Source of the DNA: Clostridia bacterium
Lineage (GTDB): Bacteria; Bacillota; Clostridia; Acetivibrionales; JAFADI01
Length of the DNA: 64,000 bases
Direction of reading: 5' to 3'
NCBI GenBank assembly: GCA_026418695.1
Contig: JAOAAU010000092.1
Coordinates: 1-64,000, forward strand
Notes under the pieces: generated by a model
The model's database searches: none
Seen by the model: the letters and a program-made list of their open reading frames with translations, nothing else
What the model was told of the DNA's origin: nothing
Shown: in pieces, positions 1-8,551 of the stretch
Layout: each line of letters starts with the position of its first letter
Numbering within the stretch: position 1 is the stretch's first letter
Program-made: the position numbers and the translations under genes

Positions 1-625
1 CACGTGCATTGAACATATAGGACCACCAGGTGTATGCATCTTTTTTGTCTGGATAAAAATACCGGAAGGTGTCAATGAAGCCGACCCCAAGTAATTCCGT
101 AAACTTACCCCGTTCCTGATCTGTAAAGCCCGCGTTGTTTCTGTTGGAGGAGGGATTTTTCAAGTCGATTTCCTTGTGGGCTACATTCAAGTCCCCGCAA
201 ACGATAACGGGCTTCTTTGAATCCAATTGCTGAAGATGGGCCCTGAAGGCATCCTCCCAAGTCATTCGATAATCCAGGCGTTCCAACTCTCTTTTAGCGT
301 TGGGTGTGTAAACATTGACCAGGTAGAACTCCGCGAATTCAACGGTAATGACCCTGCCCTCGTGATCATGCTCCTCAATTCCTATGCCATAGGAGAGAGA
401 AACAGGCTCAATTCTAGTAAATACGGCAGTACCGGAATACCCTTTCTTCTCTGCATAATTCCAGTACTGATGATAGCCGGCCAATTCAAGGCAAATCTGT
501 CCTTCCTGCAGCTTGGTTTCTTGAAGACAATAAACATCCGCGGATTCTCTCTTGAAAAAATCTAAAAAACCTTTTTCCATACAGGCTCTTAACCCGTTTA
601 CATTCCAGGAAATCAACTTTGTCAT
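1..625 (-). CDS. xth: exodeoxyribonuclease III, 3' part cut off by window edge
   Basis: Reading the minus strand from the ATG at 623-625 gives about 208 residues of an exonuclease III/AP endonuclease, a DNA repair enzyme that cleaves at abasic sites and removes 3' blocks. Seen: the N-terminal LISWNVNGLRA motif, LQETKL with the metal-binding Glu, the central NVYTPNA segment and the GDLNVAH motif. The family is usually about 250 residues, so some 45 C-terminal residues, including the catalytic His region, lie outside the window. The start is fixed by an AAGGAG ribosome binding site just upstream. It is transcribed away from the rest of the window. Family assignment is secure. Confidence 0.93.
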   Translation of the reverse strand, partial: MTKLISWNVNGLRACMEKGFLDFFKRESADVYCLQETKLQEGQICLELAGYHQYWNYAEKKGYSGTAVFTRIEPVSLSYGIGIEEHDHEGRVITVEFAEFYLVNVYTPNAKRELERLDYRMTWEDAFRAHLQQLDSKKPVIVCGDLNVAHKEIDLKNPSSNRNNAGFTDQERGKFTELLGVGFIDTFRYFYPDKKDAYTWWSYMFNAR

Positions 626-713
626 TTATGTTCTCCTTCAGTGAATTATGATGATATCATCGTTTATCAGTATTGTAATGATAACTGTATTCCACAAAAC
701 TTCATACATTATC

Positions 714-1730
714 TTAAGCTTGTGAAGCCAAACTTAATCCTTTTTCATAAGCAGCAATGATCCGGTCCATCAGAGCATTCCATTCTTCATCAATGGTGCA
801 GCGCTCGGGATGAGCTTCGAACCATGCAACGGTCTGCCTGATTCCTTTTTCAAAAGATGTGGTCGATAAGAAATCGGGCACAAAACGCTTGATCTTGCTG
901 TTATCAAACACAGCACTTACGGATTTGTCCCCAATGAGGTTTCCTTCCAGATCCGGAGCAAAAGCAATGATGAAGTCACTGGGAATATGTACGATATTGG
1001 GAACGACTCCGGCTGCACGGCCAATGGCACGATAGATTTGATCCCAGGTCAGTACTTCATCGGAAGTAATATGGAAGGGGTGGCCAATGGCTTGGGAGTT
1101 CCCCATTAAACCGACAAAGCCCTTTGCAAAATCAGTATTGTGGGTCATGGTCCATAAGGAACTTCCATCTCCGTGAACAATGATTTTTTTGCCTTTTTTC
1201 ATTCGGTCCACCAGACTGTAAGGATGATTCCAGCTGTTGAGGGAGGCGGGAATCATGGTGTCCCCGAAAGTGAAGGATGGTCTCACAATCGTTACCGGGA
1301 ATCCGTTTTTACGGTGTTCCTGCATTAACCGCTCCTCGCAGGCGATTTTGTTGCGGGAGTAATCCCAATGCGGATTCACCAGCGGGGTAGATTCTGTGAT
1401 CAGATAATGCGTTGACGGCTTTTGATAAGCCGATGCTGAGCTTATATAAATATATTGGCTGATTCTTCCGCTGAAAAGTGAAATGTCATTTTCAACTTCT
1501 TCGGGCACAAACCCAATCCAATTCACTACAACATCAAATTCAAAACCTTTCAGGACTTCAGACACTTCTTTTAAATTGCGGATATCCCCCTGAATAACAT
1601 TAGCACCCGCCGGAACAAATTCATTTCTTTGACCTCGGTTAAGAAGATAGAGTTCGAAGCCTTTTTCTACTGCCAGTTTTGAGACGGCAGTACTGATCAG
1701 TCCGGTTCCGCCGATAAATAATACTTTCAT
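714..1730 (-). CDS. NAD-dependent epimerase/dehydratase family protein (extended SDR)
   Basis: This 338-residue protein begins with a Rossmann motif, MKVLFIGGTGLIS, and carries the SDR catalytic pair in YSRNKIACE near residue 125, preceded by a conserved Ser-rich strand (YISSASAYQ). That architecture is typical of extended short-chain dehydrogenases acting on nucleotide sugars or similar substrates with NAD(P). The substrate cannot be read from sequence. It appears monocistronic: exonuclease III lies downstream on the same strand after a gap of about 90 bases with its own ribosome binding site. The ATG follows a GGAGGGC-type site. Family is sure, specific reaction unknown. Confidence 0.85.
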   Translation of the reverse strand: MKVLFIGGTGLISTAVSKLAVEKGFELYLLNRGQRNEFVPAGANVIQGDIRNLKEVSEVLKGFEFDVVVNWIGFVPEEVENDISLFSGRISQYIYISSASAYQKPSTHYLITESTPLVNPHWDYSRNKIACEERLMQEHRKNGFPVTIVRPSFTFGDTMIPASLNSWNHPYSLVDRMKKGKKIIVHGDGSSLWTMTHNTDFAKGFVGLMGNSQAIGHPFHITSDEVLTWDQIYRAIGRAAGVVPNIVHIPSDFIIAFAPDLEGNLIGDKSVSAVFDNSKIKRFVPDFLSTTSFEKGIRQTVAWFEAHPERCTIDEEWNALMDRIIAAYEKGLSLASQA

Positions 1731-1965
1731 ATTGCCCTCCTTAAATCCATTCCGTTAAAGTATCTATCAACCAACATCATATCATAATATAAAATGGACA
1801 CACATGTAAATTTTATTAAAATATTACCCGTTTTAAAGATTGGGAAACATCAAAACGTGTAACTATATAAATCGTGAAAGAGATTTTAAAGTGGCAAATC
1901 AGATTTTCACGATAAAAAGTTAAGAAAACTGAATCGCGATGTAAAAGCGTTATTGCGTTCAATAT
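1731..1965. other. AT-rich intergenic region with a small inverted repeat
   Basis: No gene is seen between the epimerase-like gene and the LysM-CAP gene. The stretch is AT-rich and probably carries the promoter of the minus-strand gene ending at 714. A 9-base inverted repeat (ATCGTGAAA with TTTCACGAT) lies near 1868-1913, spaced by about 24 bases. It could be a small hairpin or an operator. Nothing else is recognisable. Confidence 0.4.
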
Positions 1966-2015
1966 AAGATCAAAAAAGGTAGTGCTTTTGCAAAAGCACC
2001 ACCTTTTTTGATCTT
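1966..2015 (-). terminator. long perfect-stem terminator hairpin
   Basis: A 50-base near-perfect palindrome: the arms begin AAGATCAAAAAAGGT and end ACCTTTTTTGATCTT, around a GTGCTTTTGCAAAAGCAC core. T-runs on both strands make it work in either direction, but only the LysM-CAP gene (minus strand, ending at 2040) runs into it. Confidence 0.88.
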
Positions 2016-2039
2016 GACATTCTACATCCTAAGCCGGCT

Positions 2040-2666
2040 TTACCTCAAAGGTTTTATGAACATCTGAGTCCAATAATTCCTTCCCTGAGCGTTCTTTGCC
2101 AGGCCGACTCCTATTTCGGTATAGGAGGGATTCAAGATGTTTGCCCTGTGTCCGGGAGAATTCATCCAACCTGTCATTACTTCCTGGGCAGTCCTTTGCC
2201 CCATGGCGATGTTTTCCCCAGCAGCAGAGAACCTGATCCCGAAGGTTTCCATCATTTTGAACGGAGAACCATAAGTAGGGGAGGTGTGGGAAAAATATCC
2301 CTTGTTCAGCATGTCCTGTGATTTATATCTGGCTACTCTGGAAAGCTCCCAATTTGCCTTCATTGGCGGCAAGCCGTTTTTGGAACGCTCCGCATTCACC
2401 AGACGAATCACTTCGTTTTCAATGGCCTTCACATCGCTGATGTTTGGAATTGTGAGCTTTTGTCCAGGATAAATCATCGCCGGATTCTTTATCTGAGGAT
2501 TCAGGGATTTGATTTCACTCAAGCCAACTTGAAATTTTACTGCGATCTTCCACATGCTGTCGCCCGGCTGAACAGTATAAGCGGTATTCTGAGCAAAAGC
2601 AGTAACGCTGCAAAGCATGATGGTTAGTGCAGATATGGCTGCAATGATGAATTTTTTCATGATCAT
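2040..2666 (-). CDS. secreted LysM and CAP (SCP/YkwD-like) domain protein
   Basis: The 208-residue product has an N-terminal signal peptide (MKKFIIAAISALTIMLCSVT, cut after AFA), one LysM domain at residues 30-75 (YTVQPGDSMWKIAVKF, YPGQKLTIP), and a CAP domain at about 80-205 with the family motifs HTSPTYGSPF, GENIAMG and WMNSPGHRANIL. LysM domains bind peptidoglycan. Bacterial CAP proteins of the YkwD/SafA-associated kind are found at the cell wall or spore coat, with unclear enzymatic function. Translation may start at either of two ATGs (MIMKK); the GAGGTGA site fits both. A strong terminator follows. It is probably exported and wall-bound. Confidence 0.88.
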   Translation of the reverse strand: MIMKKFIIAAISALTIMLCSVTAFAQNTAYTVQPGDSMWKIAVKFQVGLSEIKSLNPQIKNPAMIYPGQKLTIPNISDVKAIENEVIRLVNAERSKNGLPPMKANWELSRVARYKSQDMLNKGYFSHTSPTYGSPFKMMETFGIRFSAAGENIAMGQRTAQEVMTGWMNSPGHRANILNPSYTEIGVGLAKNAQGRNYWTQMFIKPLR

Positions 2667-2857
2667 AAATCACCTCAATGATATTATGTTGAGCTGATAA
2701 CAATTTCACGCAAGCAAATATTTATAATTCAGAGGAATATTGAAACTTTTGATAAAAACTAATCATAAAAATTCAAATTAAAAAACGATCCAGCGGAATC
2801 AGCCGGATCGTTCCCAAATCAATGCGATAGCTAGAAAAGAATATCAATAGAATATAA

Positions 2858-3475
2858 TTAAAGATTCTTTGACTCTGAAAGACTGTCATAAAAAGTCTTA
2901 ACAAATGTATCGATGAAGAAGTCCTTTGATTTTTCAGCATCAAACCCGAAGTCTTCATTAAACTTGTCGGACAAACTGGAATACATCACCATCGGTAAAG
3001 TGTTAAAGAAAAATACCTTCGTAAGAAACTGCTGCTGGTCTACAGAGATATTGTCCGTCTCATCGGAAAAAGCGAGGATGGTACTGAAGAGTTCTTTTAA
3101 TATGGATAGTGAACCGATATTCCCGTTTTTACCCTTAATGAATTCAAGGGTGATGAGCCGGAGCACTTCTTTCCTTTCAAGGAAAAATCCGATCATTATC
3201 TCAATATGCGCCCGAAAACTCTCAGGATGATGAATATCGACATTCGTCATGTTTGCCTGGAACTTGTTTTTCACTTCATTCAACACTCTCAGCAGAAGCT
3301 CTGAAAGAATATTTTCCTTGCTGTTGAAGTGATAGTACAGCATTACCTTGGTCAAACCCGCCTGCTTAGCGATGTCTTCCACCTTGGCCTTGTCAAAGCC
3401 TTTTTCGATGAATTCGCCTAAAGCGGCATTCAGAATTTTTTCCTTTGTCAAGTCACCCATTTTGTTTCCAGCCAT
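2858..3475 (-). CDS. TetR/AcrR family transcriptional regulator
   Basis: A 205-residue protein with an N-terminal TetR helix-turn-helix (ILNAALGEFIEKGFDKAKVE, then GLTKVMLYYHFNSKENIL) and a variable helical C-terminal ligand domain. It is transcribed divergently from the glycosyltransferase at 3759. Two copies of the palindrome AGTTTAAACT lie in the shared intergenic region, one near its own start and one just past the glycosyltransferase promoter. This suggests it represses both itself and the 3759-6464 genes. The ligand is unknown. An AGGTGA site precedes the chosen ATG; the Met six codons later is an alternative start. Confidence 0.9.
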   Translation of the reverse strand: MAGNKMGDLTKEKILNAALGEFIEKGFDKAKVEDIAKQAGLTKVMLYYHFNSKENILSELLLRVLNEVKNKFQANMTNVDIHHPESFRAHIEIMIGFFLERKEVLRLITLEFIKGKNGNIGSLSILKELFSTILAFSDETDNISVDQQQFLTKVFFFNTLPMVMYSSLSDKFNEDFGFDAEKSKDFFIDTFVKTFYDSLSESKNL

Positions 3476-3508
3476 AAAATCACCTACAAATTATTTTTGC
3501 TTACTTCA

Positions 3509-3518
3509 AGTTTAAACT
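3509..3518. promoter_or_regulatory. palindromic operator candidate near tetR start
   Basis: AGTTTAAACT is a perfect 10-base palindrome sitting 34 bases before the tetR ATG. The same decamer recurs at 3638-3647. Placement in a divergent TetR promoter region suggests an autorepression site; this is inference. Confidence 0.5.
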
Positions 3519-3600
3519 ATTGGTTAGAACTTGTTACCATCTTAATACAAAACCTTGGAAAATTCAAGATTCTAATTGTTTTAGAATGATCTTGTGGGTA

Positions 3601-3629
3601 TTGACAAAAACTTCTAAAAGTTATATATT
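3601..3629 (+). promoter_or_regulatory. sigma-A type promoter of the glycosyltransferase operon
   Basis: TTGACA (3601-3606), a 17-base spacer and TATATT (3624-3629) form a near-consensus housekeeping promoter pointing at the gene starting at 3759. Confidence 0.75.
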
Positions 3630-3637
3630 AAACTTAA

Positions 3638-3647
3638 AGTTTAAACT
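3638..3647. promoter_or_regulatory. second palindromic operator candidate, overlapping the transcription start
   Basis: A second AGTTTAAACT, 9 bases past the -10 box of the 3601 promoter, so about where transcription would begin. A repressor bound here would block the operon, which fits the divergent TetR gene. Confidence 0.55.
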
Positions 3648-3758
3648 AATAGTATAATAAATGATCAATTCAATCGGCTTGTTATGTGATGCAACTATAA
3701 AATTAGAATTCTAAAGACTAATTTACCAGTGACCCAGTGTAAGCGTGAGGTGGTCTTA

Positions 3759-4976
3759 ATGTCAAAAGCTATTTATTTCGGTATGCCCTTCCACGGGCAT
3801 GTCAATCCCAGCTTGGCTTTGGTACAGGAACTTGTGAAGCAGGGAGAAGAAATAATCTATTACTGTAAGGAAGAATTTAAAGAAAAGATAACCAATACAG
3901 GGGCAGAGTATCGAGATTATGGGAAACGATTCTTTTTGAATTCTTCCTATGCAACGGATAATTTCCTGAAATTCAGCAGCCTTCTGATGGAAACAACGAG
4001 AATACTGCTGGAGGATTTGCTTGAAGAGGTTCGAAAGGAAAAGCCCCAATACATCCTTCATGATGCCCAGTGTCCTTGGGGAAAATATATGGCAGCTATC
4101 TTGGGTGTCCCAGGAGTCTCAATCATTACGACTTTTGTTTTTTCTATGAACAATGTGTTCAGGATACCAAGTTTTGCTCAAAATGTGTTAAAATTGTTTA
4201 TCAGGGATTTTCCTTCGTTTATAAGGGCTGAAAGTCTTTGCGGCAGGTTGGACAGAAAATACAAGGTGCGCTGCGGATCAACCTTTGATGCATTTACATC
4301 GAAGGAAAAATTGAATATTGTCTTGACATTGCGAGAATTTCAGCCGGAGGCAGACCGCCTTGACGCATCTTATAAATTTGTAGGTCCTTTGCTCAGTCAG
4401 AGAAAAGAAAAAGAAACATTCTTATTGAATACAATGAAGCATAGGCCGATAATTTATGTATCTCTAGGCACTTTATTCAATAAGGATCACTCGTTTTATA
4501 GAAACTGTATGGTTGGACTGAAGGATATGAACTGTCAGGTGGTTATGGCCGTGGGGAAAGGAATTGACCCGGCGGATTTGGAAAGAATACCGGAAAACTT
4601 TATCGTTCAAAACTATGTTCCTCAACTTGAAATTCTTGAAAAGGCGAGCTTGTTTATCACCCATGCAGGGATGAACAGTGCTCATGAAGGTTTGTATTAT
4701 GGTGTGCCGCTGATTGCAGTACCTCAGCAGCCGGAACAAATGGTAGTTGCAGAGCAGATTGAGAAATCCGGCTGTGGAGTATATTTAAGAAAAAAGGACT
4801 TGAGTCCTGAGGGGATCAGAAAAAGTGTTGAAACTGTTTTAAGGGATAGAAGGTATAGGGAGTGCTGCGTAAATATGGCGCTGGCATTAAAACAATCCGG
4901 GGGATATAAAAAGGCTGCAGAATATATACTGGAGAATAAAAAACAAACAACTTCTGAGATAGGGTTTCATATTTGA
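3759..4976 (+). CDS. MGT-family (UGT-like) glycosyltransferase
   Basis: This 405-residue GT-B fold enzyme resembles macrolide glycosyltransferases (GT1), which move a sugar from a UDP-sugar to small hydrophobic acceptors. Seen: N-terminal acceptor domain start (YFGMPFHGHVNPSLALVQEL) with the usual catalytic His in the FHGH segment, and the C-terminal UDP-binding signature THAGMNSAHEGLYYGVPL followed by VPQQPEQ. The start is placed at the ATG at 3759 after a GAGGTGG site; a GTG 30 bases upstream has no site. It is controlled by a strong promoter with a possible TetR operator, which suggests induction by a toxic acceptor. The acceptor is unknown. Confidence 0.88.
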   Translation: MSKAIYFGMPFHGHVNPSLALVQELVKQGEEIIYYCKEEFKEKITNTGAEYRDYGKRFFLNSSYATDNFLKFSSLLMETTRILLEDLLEEVRKEKPQYILHDAQCPWGKYMAAILGVPGVSIITTFVFSMNNVFRIPSFAQNVLKLFIRDFPSFIRAESLCGRLDRKYKVRCGSTFDAFTSKEKLNIVLTLREFQPEADRLDASYKFVGPLLSQRKEKETFLLNTMKHRPIIYVSLGTLFNKDHSFYRNCMVGLKDMNCQVVMAVGKGIDPADLERIPENFIVQNYVPQLEILEKASLFITHAGMNSAHEGLYYGVPLIAVPQQPEQMVVAEQIEKSGCGVYLRKKDLSPEGIRKSVETVLRDRRYRECCVNMALALKQSGGYKKAAEYILENKKQTTSEIGFHI

Positions 4977-5024
4977 GATACTTCCACGAATCTTGAGCAT
5001 TTGAGTTAGTAAGGAGGGCGTTCC

Positions 5025-5858
5025 ATGAAGGTCATACTTGTCTATTTCTCACCAAATACGACTACTCAAAAAATCAGCGGCGAATTGGCAGCATTGTTTA
5101 GAAAAGATCAACATGAGGTTTTGGAATTGAATATTGGAGCAAGGGAAAACCGTGACTTCCAAAAGATTGATTTGGGTATCTTTAATGATGCAGATCTGAT
5201 AGGCATCGGAAGTCCTGTTTATCATATGCGAATGATGCATACGCTCACTTCATTCTTAGAGTTTAGCCTGCCGAAGATCTGCAGCAAGAATAAGAAAGCG
5301 AAATCTTTTATGTATTTGACTTACGCCGGTATAACCACGGGGAAAGCCTTCATCAACACGGCAAAGCTTTTCAAGGCATTGGATATACCGATTATTGGAG
5401 CATTTAAAGTCAAAGCACCCCATTTCTGGCATTTGGATGGATACCCTGATCAGGAAGCCATAGGAACCATAAATCAGTTTTATTCGAAAATGTCCCAAAA
5501 CGGTTTTAGAAAAATAAGCTGGGATAAGATCGAAAAAATGTTCACCTGCCAGAAAACCCTGGTAAAGCTGATATACCCGCTGGTAGGCGTAATAGGAAAG
5601 GTTCGGGAATTGCCCATTGATATTGATAAGCAAAAATGTATTAAATGTAAAAAGTGCGTAAATGAGTGTCCGGTAAATGCTATGGAAATGGACGTTTATC
5701 CTGTGCGAAACAAGAAAAAGTGTATCTACTGTTATCATTGCACAACATTGTGCCCTAAAAATGCAGTGGTTTTCGATGTCAGCAAAATTGAGGGAATGGC
5801 AGCAATGAACATTAAAGTAATCGGCGAGGAACAGCCTCAAAACCAGATTTTTATTTAA
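5025..5858 (+). CDS. EFR1 family ferredoxin-flavodoxin
   Basis: The 277-residue protein joins an N-terminal flavodoxin-like domain (VILVYFSPNTTTQKISGEL binds FMN phosphate; GIGSPVYHMRMM) to a C-terminal pair of [4Fe-4S] ferredoxin motifs, CIKCKKCVNECPVNAM and CIYCYHCTTLCPKNAV. This is the layout of EFR1-type electron carriers of clostridia; partners and substrate are not known from sequence. An AAGGAGGG site lies before the ATG. It follows the glycosyltransferase by 48 bases and may be co-transcribed. Confidence 0.88.
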   Translation: MKVILVYFSPNTTTQKISGELAALFRKDQHEVLELNIGARENRDFQKIDLGIFNDADLIGIGSPVYHMRMMHTLTSFLEFSLPKICSKNKKAKSFMYLTYAGITTGKAFINTAKLFKALDIPIIGAFKVKAPHFWHLDGYPDQEAIGTINQFYSKMSQNGFRKISWDKIEKMFTCQKTLVKLIYPLVGVIGKVRELPIDIDKQKCIKCKKCVNECPVNAMEMDVYPVRNKKKCIYCYHCTTLCPKNAVVFDVSKIEGMAAMNIKVIGEEQPQNQIFI

Positions 5859-6002
5859 CCTATTGGCTATGATTAAGGGAATAGCTTCGGCATCACAGCA
5901 GCCGGTTCTGCTGTCAGCGGGTATAGATGGCCCCGTAGGCATGTTTAAATTGGATTAAATGATCACAAAATCTTAGCCCTGGATTGAACTTTGGAGGGTG
6001 TT

Positions 6003-6467
6003 ATGAAAAAACTGAACCCATTGAGTGACTTCTTTCATTATCACATATTGTTTTTTACCGGGAAAATCGAATTTCCCCGTGAAAAGATTAATCAAGACAT
6101 TAAGATGGAAAATAGAAGTGAATTTAAAATCTTTCTTCATATTGTGAACAAAGAAAAGCTAAGGAACAGCCAGCGGAAGGTGAAACTTATTGTATCCTTC
6201 CGTGTAAAAAAGATGTCTTTATTCCAGAGAAAGCTCTTACCTGTATTAAGTACACCGTTTTTTGCAGGATGTCCCGGGTTTATATCCAAAATGTTTCTTA
6301 TGAATGAGCAGGAAAGAACTTTTCGGGGGATATATGAGTGGGCAAGTGAAGAGGCTGTCAGAAGCTATATTTCCTCGTACCCCAATTGGTTTATGACCAA
6401 AAACGCAGTATCCGGTTCTTTGAGTTACATGATGATAGATGAGTTTCAGCATGAACTGCCATTATAA
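6003..6467 (+). CDS. hypothetical protein, possibly YdhR/ferredoxin-like fold
   Basis: The 154-residue product starts at an ATG after GGAGGG. No family is recognised with confidence. The C-terminal half has hydrophobic strands and an FRGIYEWASEEAVRSYIS segment that resembles the 'gives a stranded product, ages by key position' part of YdhR-like putative monooxygenases with a dimeric alpha-beta barrel; this is a weak resemblance. A central FFAGCPGFISKMFL stretch contains a single Cys. It lies 144 bases behind the ferredoxin-flavodoxin on the same strand and could belong to the same TetR-controlled unit. Confidence 0.65.
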   Translation: MKKLNPLSDFFHYHILFFTGKIEFPREKINQDIKMENRSEFKIFLHIVNKEKLRNSQRKVKLIVSFRVKKMSLFQRKLLPVLSTPFFAGCPGFISKMFLMNEQERTFRGIYEWASEEAVRSYISSYPNWFMTKNAVSGSLSYMMIDEFQHELPL

Positions 6468-6571
6468 ATGATTTCATTTCGTAATCATTCTTTCCTTTCA
6501 CCTGTCACTTGCTTTACATAAAATGAATAAGATGTAGTATTATCAGCGTTTACCGCAAGGAGGCTTAAAAA

Positions 6572-7399
6572 ATGCTATCCCATAAATTCCGCCAATGCCC
6601 TCCTGGCACTATATCTTATTTGGTCCGTCCGGGAGATACGTTTTATAACATTGCCAGAAGGAATAATACTACAATCACAGCCATCATGAATGCAAATCCG
6701 GGAGTGAATCCCAACCGTTTATTTGTTGGACAGCGAATTTGTTTACCGACCCAACCAAGTTTTCCCGCTTGTTCTTCAGGCAGATACTATTCTGTTAAGG
6801 CCGGGGATACTTTGTACTTGATTTCCCGTCGGTTCAATCTCAATTTGAGGGATTTGATCAATGCAAATCCAGGAATCAATCCGGAGCGGATATATATTGG
6901 ACAGGTGATCTGCCTTCCGTCTGTACTTCCTGCAACAAAAAGAATTCCCGTCACCGTAGAAGGAGTAACGGAGTACCGGGAGGCAACGCTGCGAAGGAGC
7001 AGCTTGGGGTATTATATCTATATATTGAACAATTTTACTTTTGCTTCGGAAGAACCGGGCAGAGATGTCGTATTCTCCAATTTTGATGACCGGTTCTTTA
7101 CACGGATAGAACGTCTTCCGAATACTGCGGACCTGGAACAGGTCTATGAGAACTCATTAACGGAGCTAAGGCTGATCGGCATTCCTTTCGAAATGAAAGG
7201 GGAAGAAATTTTTGATCCGTTTTTTCGTCAGGCAATATACTTTTTAGTCGCTTCCAGCTCAGCCTTCTCAAAAATCATCATTATTATGTGTATCGGAGGC
7301 GCTTTATTCCGATTTACGATGTTCCATCCAAATGCCGAAGCAGCGGAGGGGATTATCCCTGGCTTTTATGCCATGCTGAAAACCATCGGAATTTTTTAG
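6572..7399 (+). CDS. protein with two LysM domains and a C-terminal hydrophobic domain
   Basis: The 275-residue protein carries two LysM domains, at residues about 13-58 (YLVRPGDTFYNIARR, LFVGQRICLP) and 68-115 (YYSVKAGDTLYLISRRFNL, IYIGQVICLP). Then comes a 150-residue domain ending in a hydrophobic stretch near FSKIIIIMCIGGALFRF. No N-terminal signal peptide is visible, as is common for spore-associated LysM proteins made in the mother cell. LysM binds peptidoglycan or chitin-like glycans. The C-terminal domain is not recognised. An AAGGAGG site precedes the ATG and a terminator follows at 7413. A spore role is inference. Confidence 0.82.
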   Translation: MLSHKFRQCPPGTISYLVRPGDTFYNIARRNNTTITAIMNANPGVNPNRLFVGQRICLPTQPSFPACSSGRYYSVKAGDTLYLISRRFNLNLRDLINANPGINPERIYIGQVICLPSVLPATKRIPVTVEGVTEYREATLRRSSLGYYIYILNNFTFASEEPGRDVVFSNFDDRFFTRIERLPNTADLEQVYENSLTELRLIGIPFEMKGEEIFDPFFRQAIYFLVASSSAFSKIIIIMCIGGALFRFTMFHPNAEAAEGIIPGFYAMLKTIGIF

Positions 7400-7412
7400 A
7401 ATTGGATTCAGG

Positions 7413-7443
7413 CACTATCTTTGGCTCAAAGGTAGTGTTTTTT
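7413..7443 (+). terminator. Rho-independent terminator of the double-LysM gene
   Basis: CACTATCTTTG, loop GCT, CAAAGGTAGTG, then TTTTTT. The stem has 11 pairs with one G-T pair, 14 bases after the stop codon. Confidence 0.9.
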
Positions 7444-7522
7444 CTTGCGCTTCATCAACAATACTTCAATATGGAAACATCAGTCTTTTGTAATACTTTG
7501 CACTTGTGTTGCCATAAGAAGA

Positions 7523-7626
7523 ACTTATCCGTAAATAGATATAAGCATTCCTCAGAATACTTACTGTTTGATTGTCGATGCATAACGAAGTTTTTTTAAA
7601 AAGTCAAAACTTATTTACGGATAAGT
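7523..7626. repeat. short inverted-repeat element (104 bp, 15-bp perfect arms)
   Basis: ACTTATCCGTAAATA at 7523-7537 is perfectly complemented by TATTTACGGATAAGT at 7612-7626. The 74 bases between are AT-rich and hold no gene. Size and design fit a miniature inverted-repeat element or a transposon remnant, but no target-site duplication is obvious. Paired binding sites are another possibility. Confidence 0.5.
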
Positions 7627-7680
7627 CCCATTTGAATTCACTCACTATCTAGAACCGAGCAATATTATAAAGTAGCGGCC

Positions 7681-8316
7681 TTACTTCATTTCTTTCATAC
7701 TATCCTTGAGATATTGAAGGATTTTATTTTTTTGACTAGCATTGATGACGTTGTCTTTTACCGCTTTATCCAGAGCTTCAACAAACTTCATATGCATATG
7801 GTGCATGCATTTTTCATGCATAAGATGGTCTTGATGATCATGAGAACTACCTTTTTTAGATATCAATATTCCCCTATGATAGAAGGTAGGGAAGCCTTGA
7901 CCGTCCCATTGTTTTACTGTATCTGTATAGGATTCTAGAAGCGTACCGACATCGTTTGTAGATAATTCACCTACCTGCACTTTTTTATTAACAGCTTTGA
8001 TAAAATCCGTTACCAGCTTTTCTTTTTTTTGATCGATAGAAAGGTCATTAAACTCCTTCACTGCTTTCAGCTTTCGATCAATTTTTTCAAGACCGAGATG
8101 AAGCTCATCTTTGCTTATTTTTCCTTGCTTATACTCCTCTTTAACAGTATTTTTAAGGGACTTCAATTCCGCTACGGGATCGATCTTTTCAAACTCAAGC
8201 TTACTAAGCAGAATATTCTGCCCGGATTGCGGCAATGTATCACTTTGAGCAAATACACTTGATGATGCGATCATTACAAATAATAATGTGAAAATTAGGA
8301 TTCTACATGTTTTCAT
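7681..8316 (-). CDS. secreted hypothetical protein with a His/Met-rich segment
   Basis: The 211-residue protein has a clear signal peptide (hydrophobic residues 6-20, cleavage after VFA). The mature part is helical and highly charged, rich in Lys and Glu, and has a His/Met/Cys cluster near residues 160-180 (HDHQDHLMHEKCMHHMHMKF). Such clusters bind copper, zinc or nickel, so an extracellular metal-binding role is possible; this is inference. It has no recognised family. AGGAGG lies 8 bases before the ATG. Its neighbours are unrelated, and it is probably expressed alone. Confidence 0.75.
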   Translation of the reverse strand: MKTCRILIFTLLFVMIASSSVFAQSDTLPQSGQNILLSKLEFEKIDPVAELKSLKNTVKEEYKQGKISKDELHLGLEKIDRKLKAVKEFNDLSIDQKKEKLVTDFIKAVNKKVQVGELSTNDVGTLLESYTDTVKQWDGQGFPTFYHRGILISKKGSSHDHQDHLMHEKCMHHMHMKFVEALDKAVKDNVINASQKNKILQYLKDSMKEMK

Positions 8317-8551
8317 CCCGAGAGCCTCCTTTGATTTGTTACAAATAGTTTATCCTGACGTCGAATAATTAAGAGAGAAGATTAAAGAAATAATGTAAAG
8401 GTTTTATGTGTTAAACAATGCCAAAATAAAAAACTTTGTTCATGTTCAACAAAAATTGCATCCGGGTTAAGTGCGTTTTAATATTTCCCTGGCAGAACTT
8501 TTACTCTATAATAAACTTATTGTTAACATTTAAAGTTGAGGAACTGATTTC

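Noticed and set aside
2696-2715. Sequence resembling the lac operator region (GATAACAATTTCAC)
   Set aside because: It shares only a short stretch and has no lac genes or vector context; chance similarity in AT-rich promoter DNA.
3703-3716. Match of 14 bases (TTAGAATTCTAAAG) to the hairpin behind the TnpB-like gene, considered as guide target
   Set aside because: The sequence is a self-complementary AT-rich palindrome, so a chance match is likely; no adjacent TAM or scaffold supports it.
8519-8536. Rex-like half-site before the MFS gene
   Set aside because: Only the left half TTGTTAA is present; the right half does not match.
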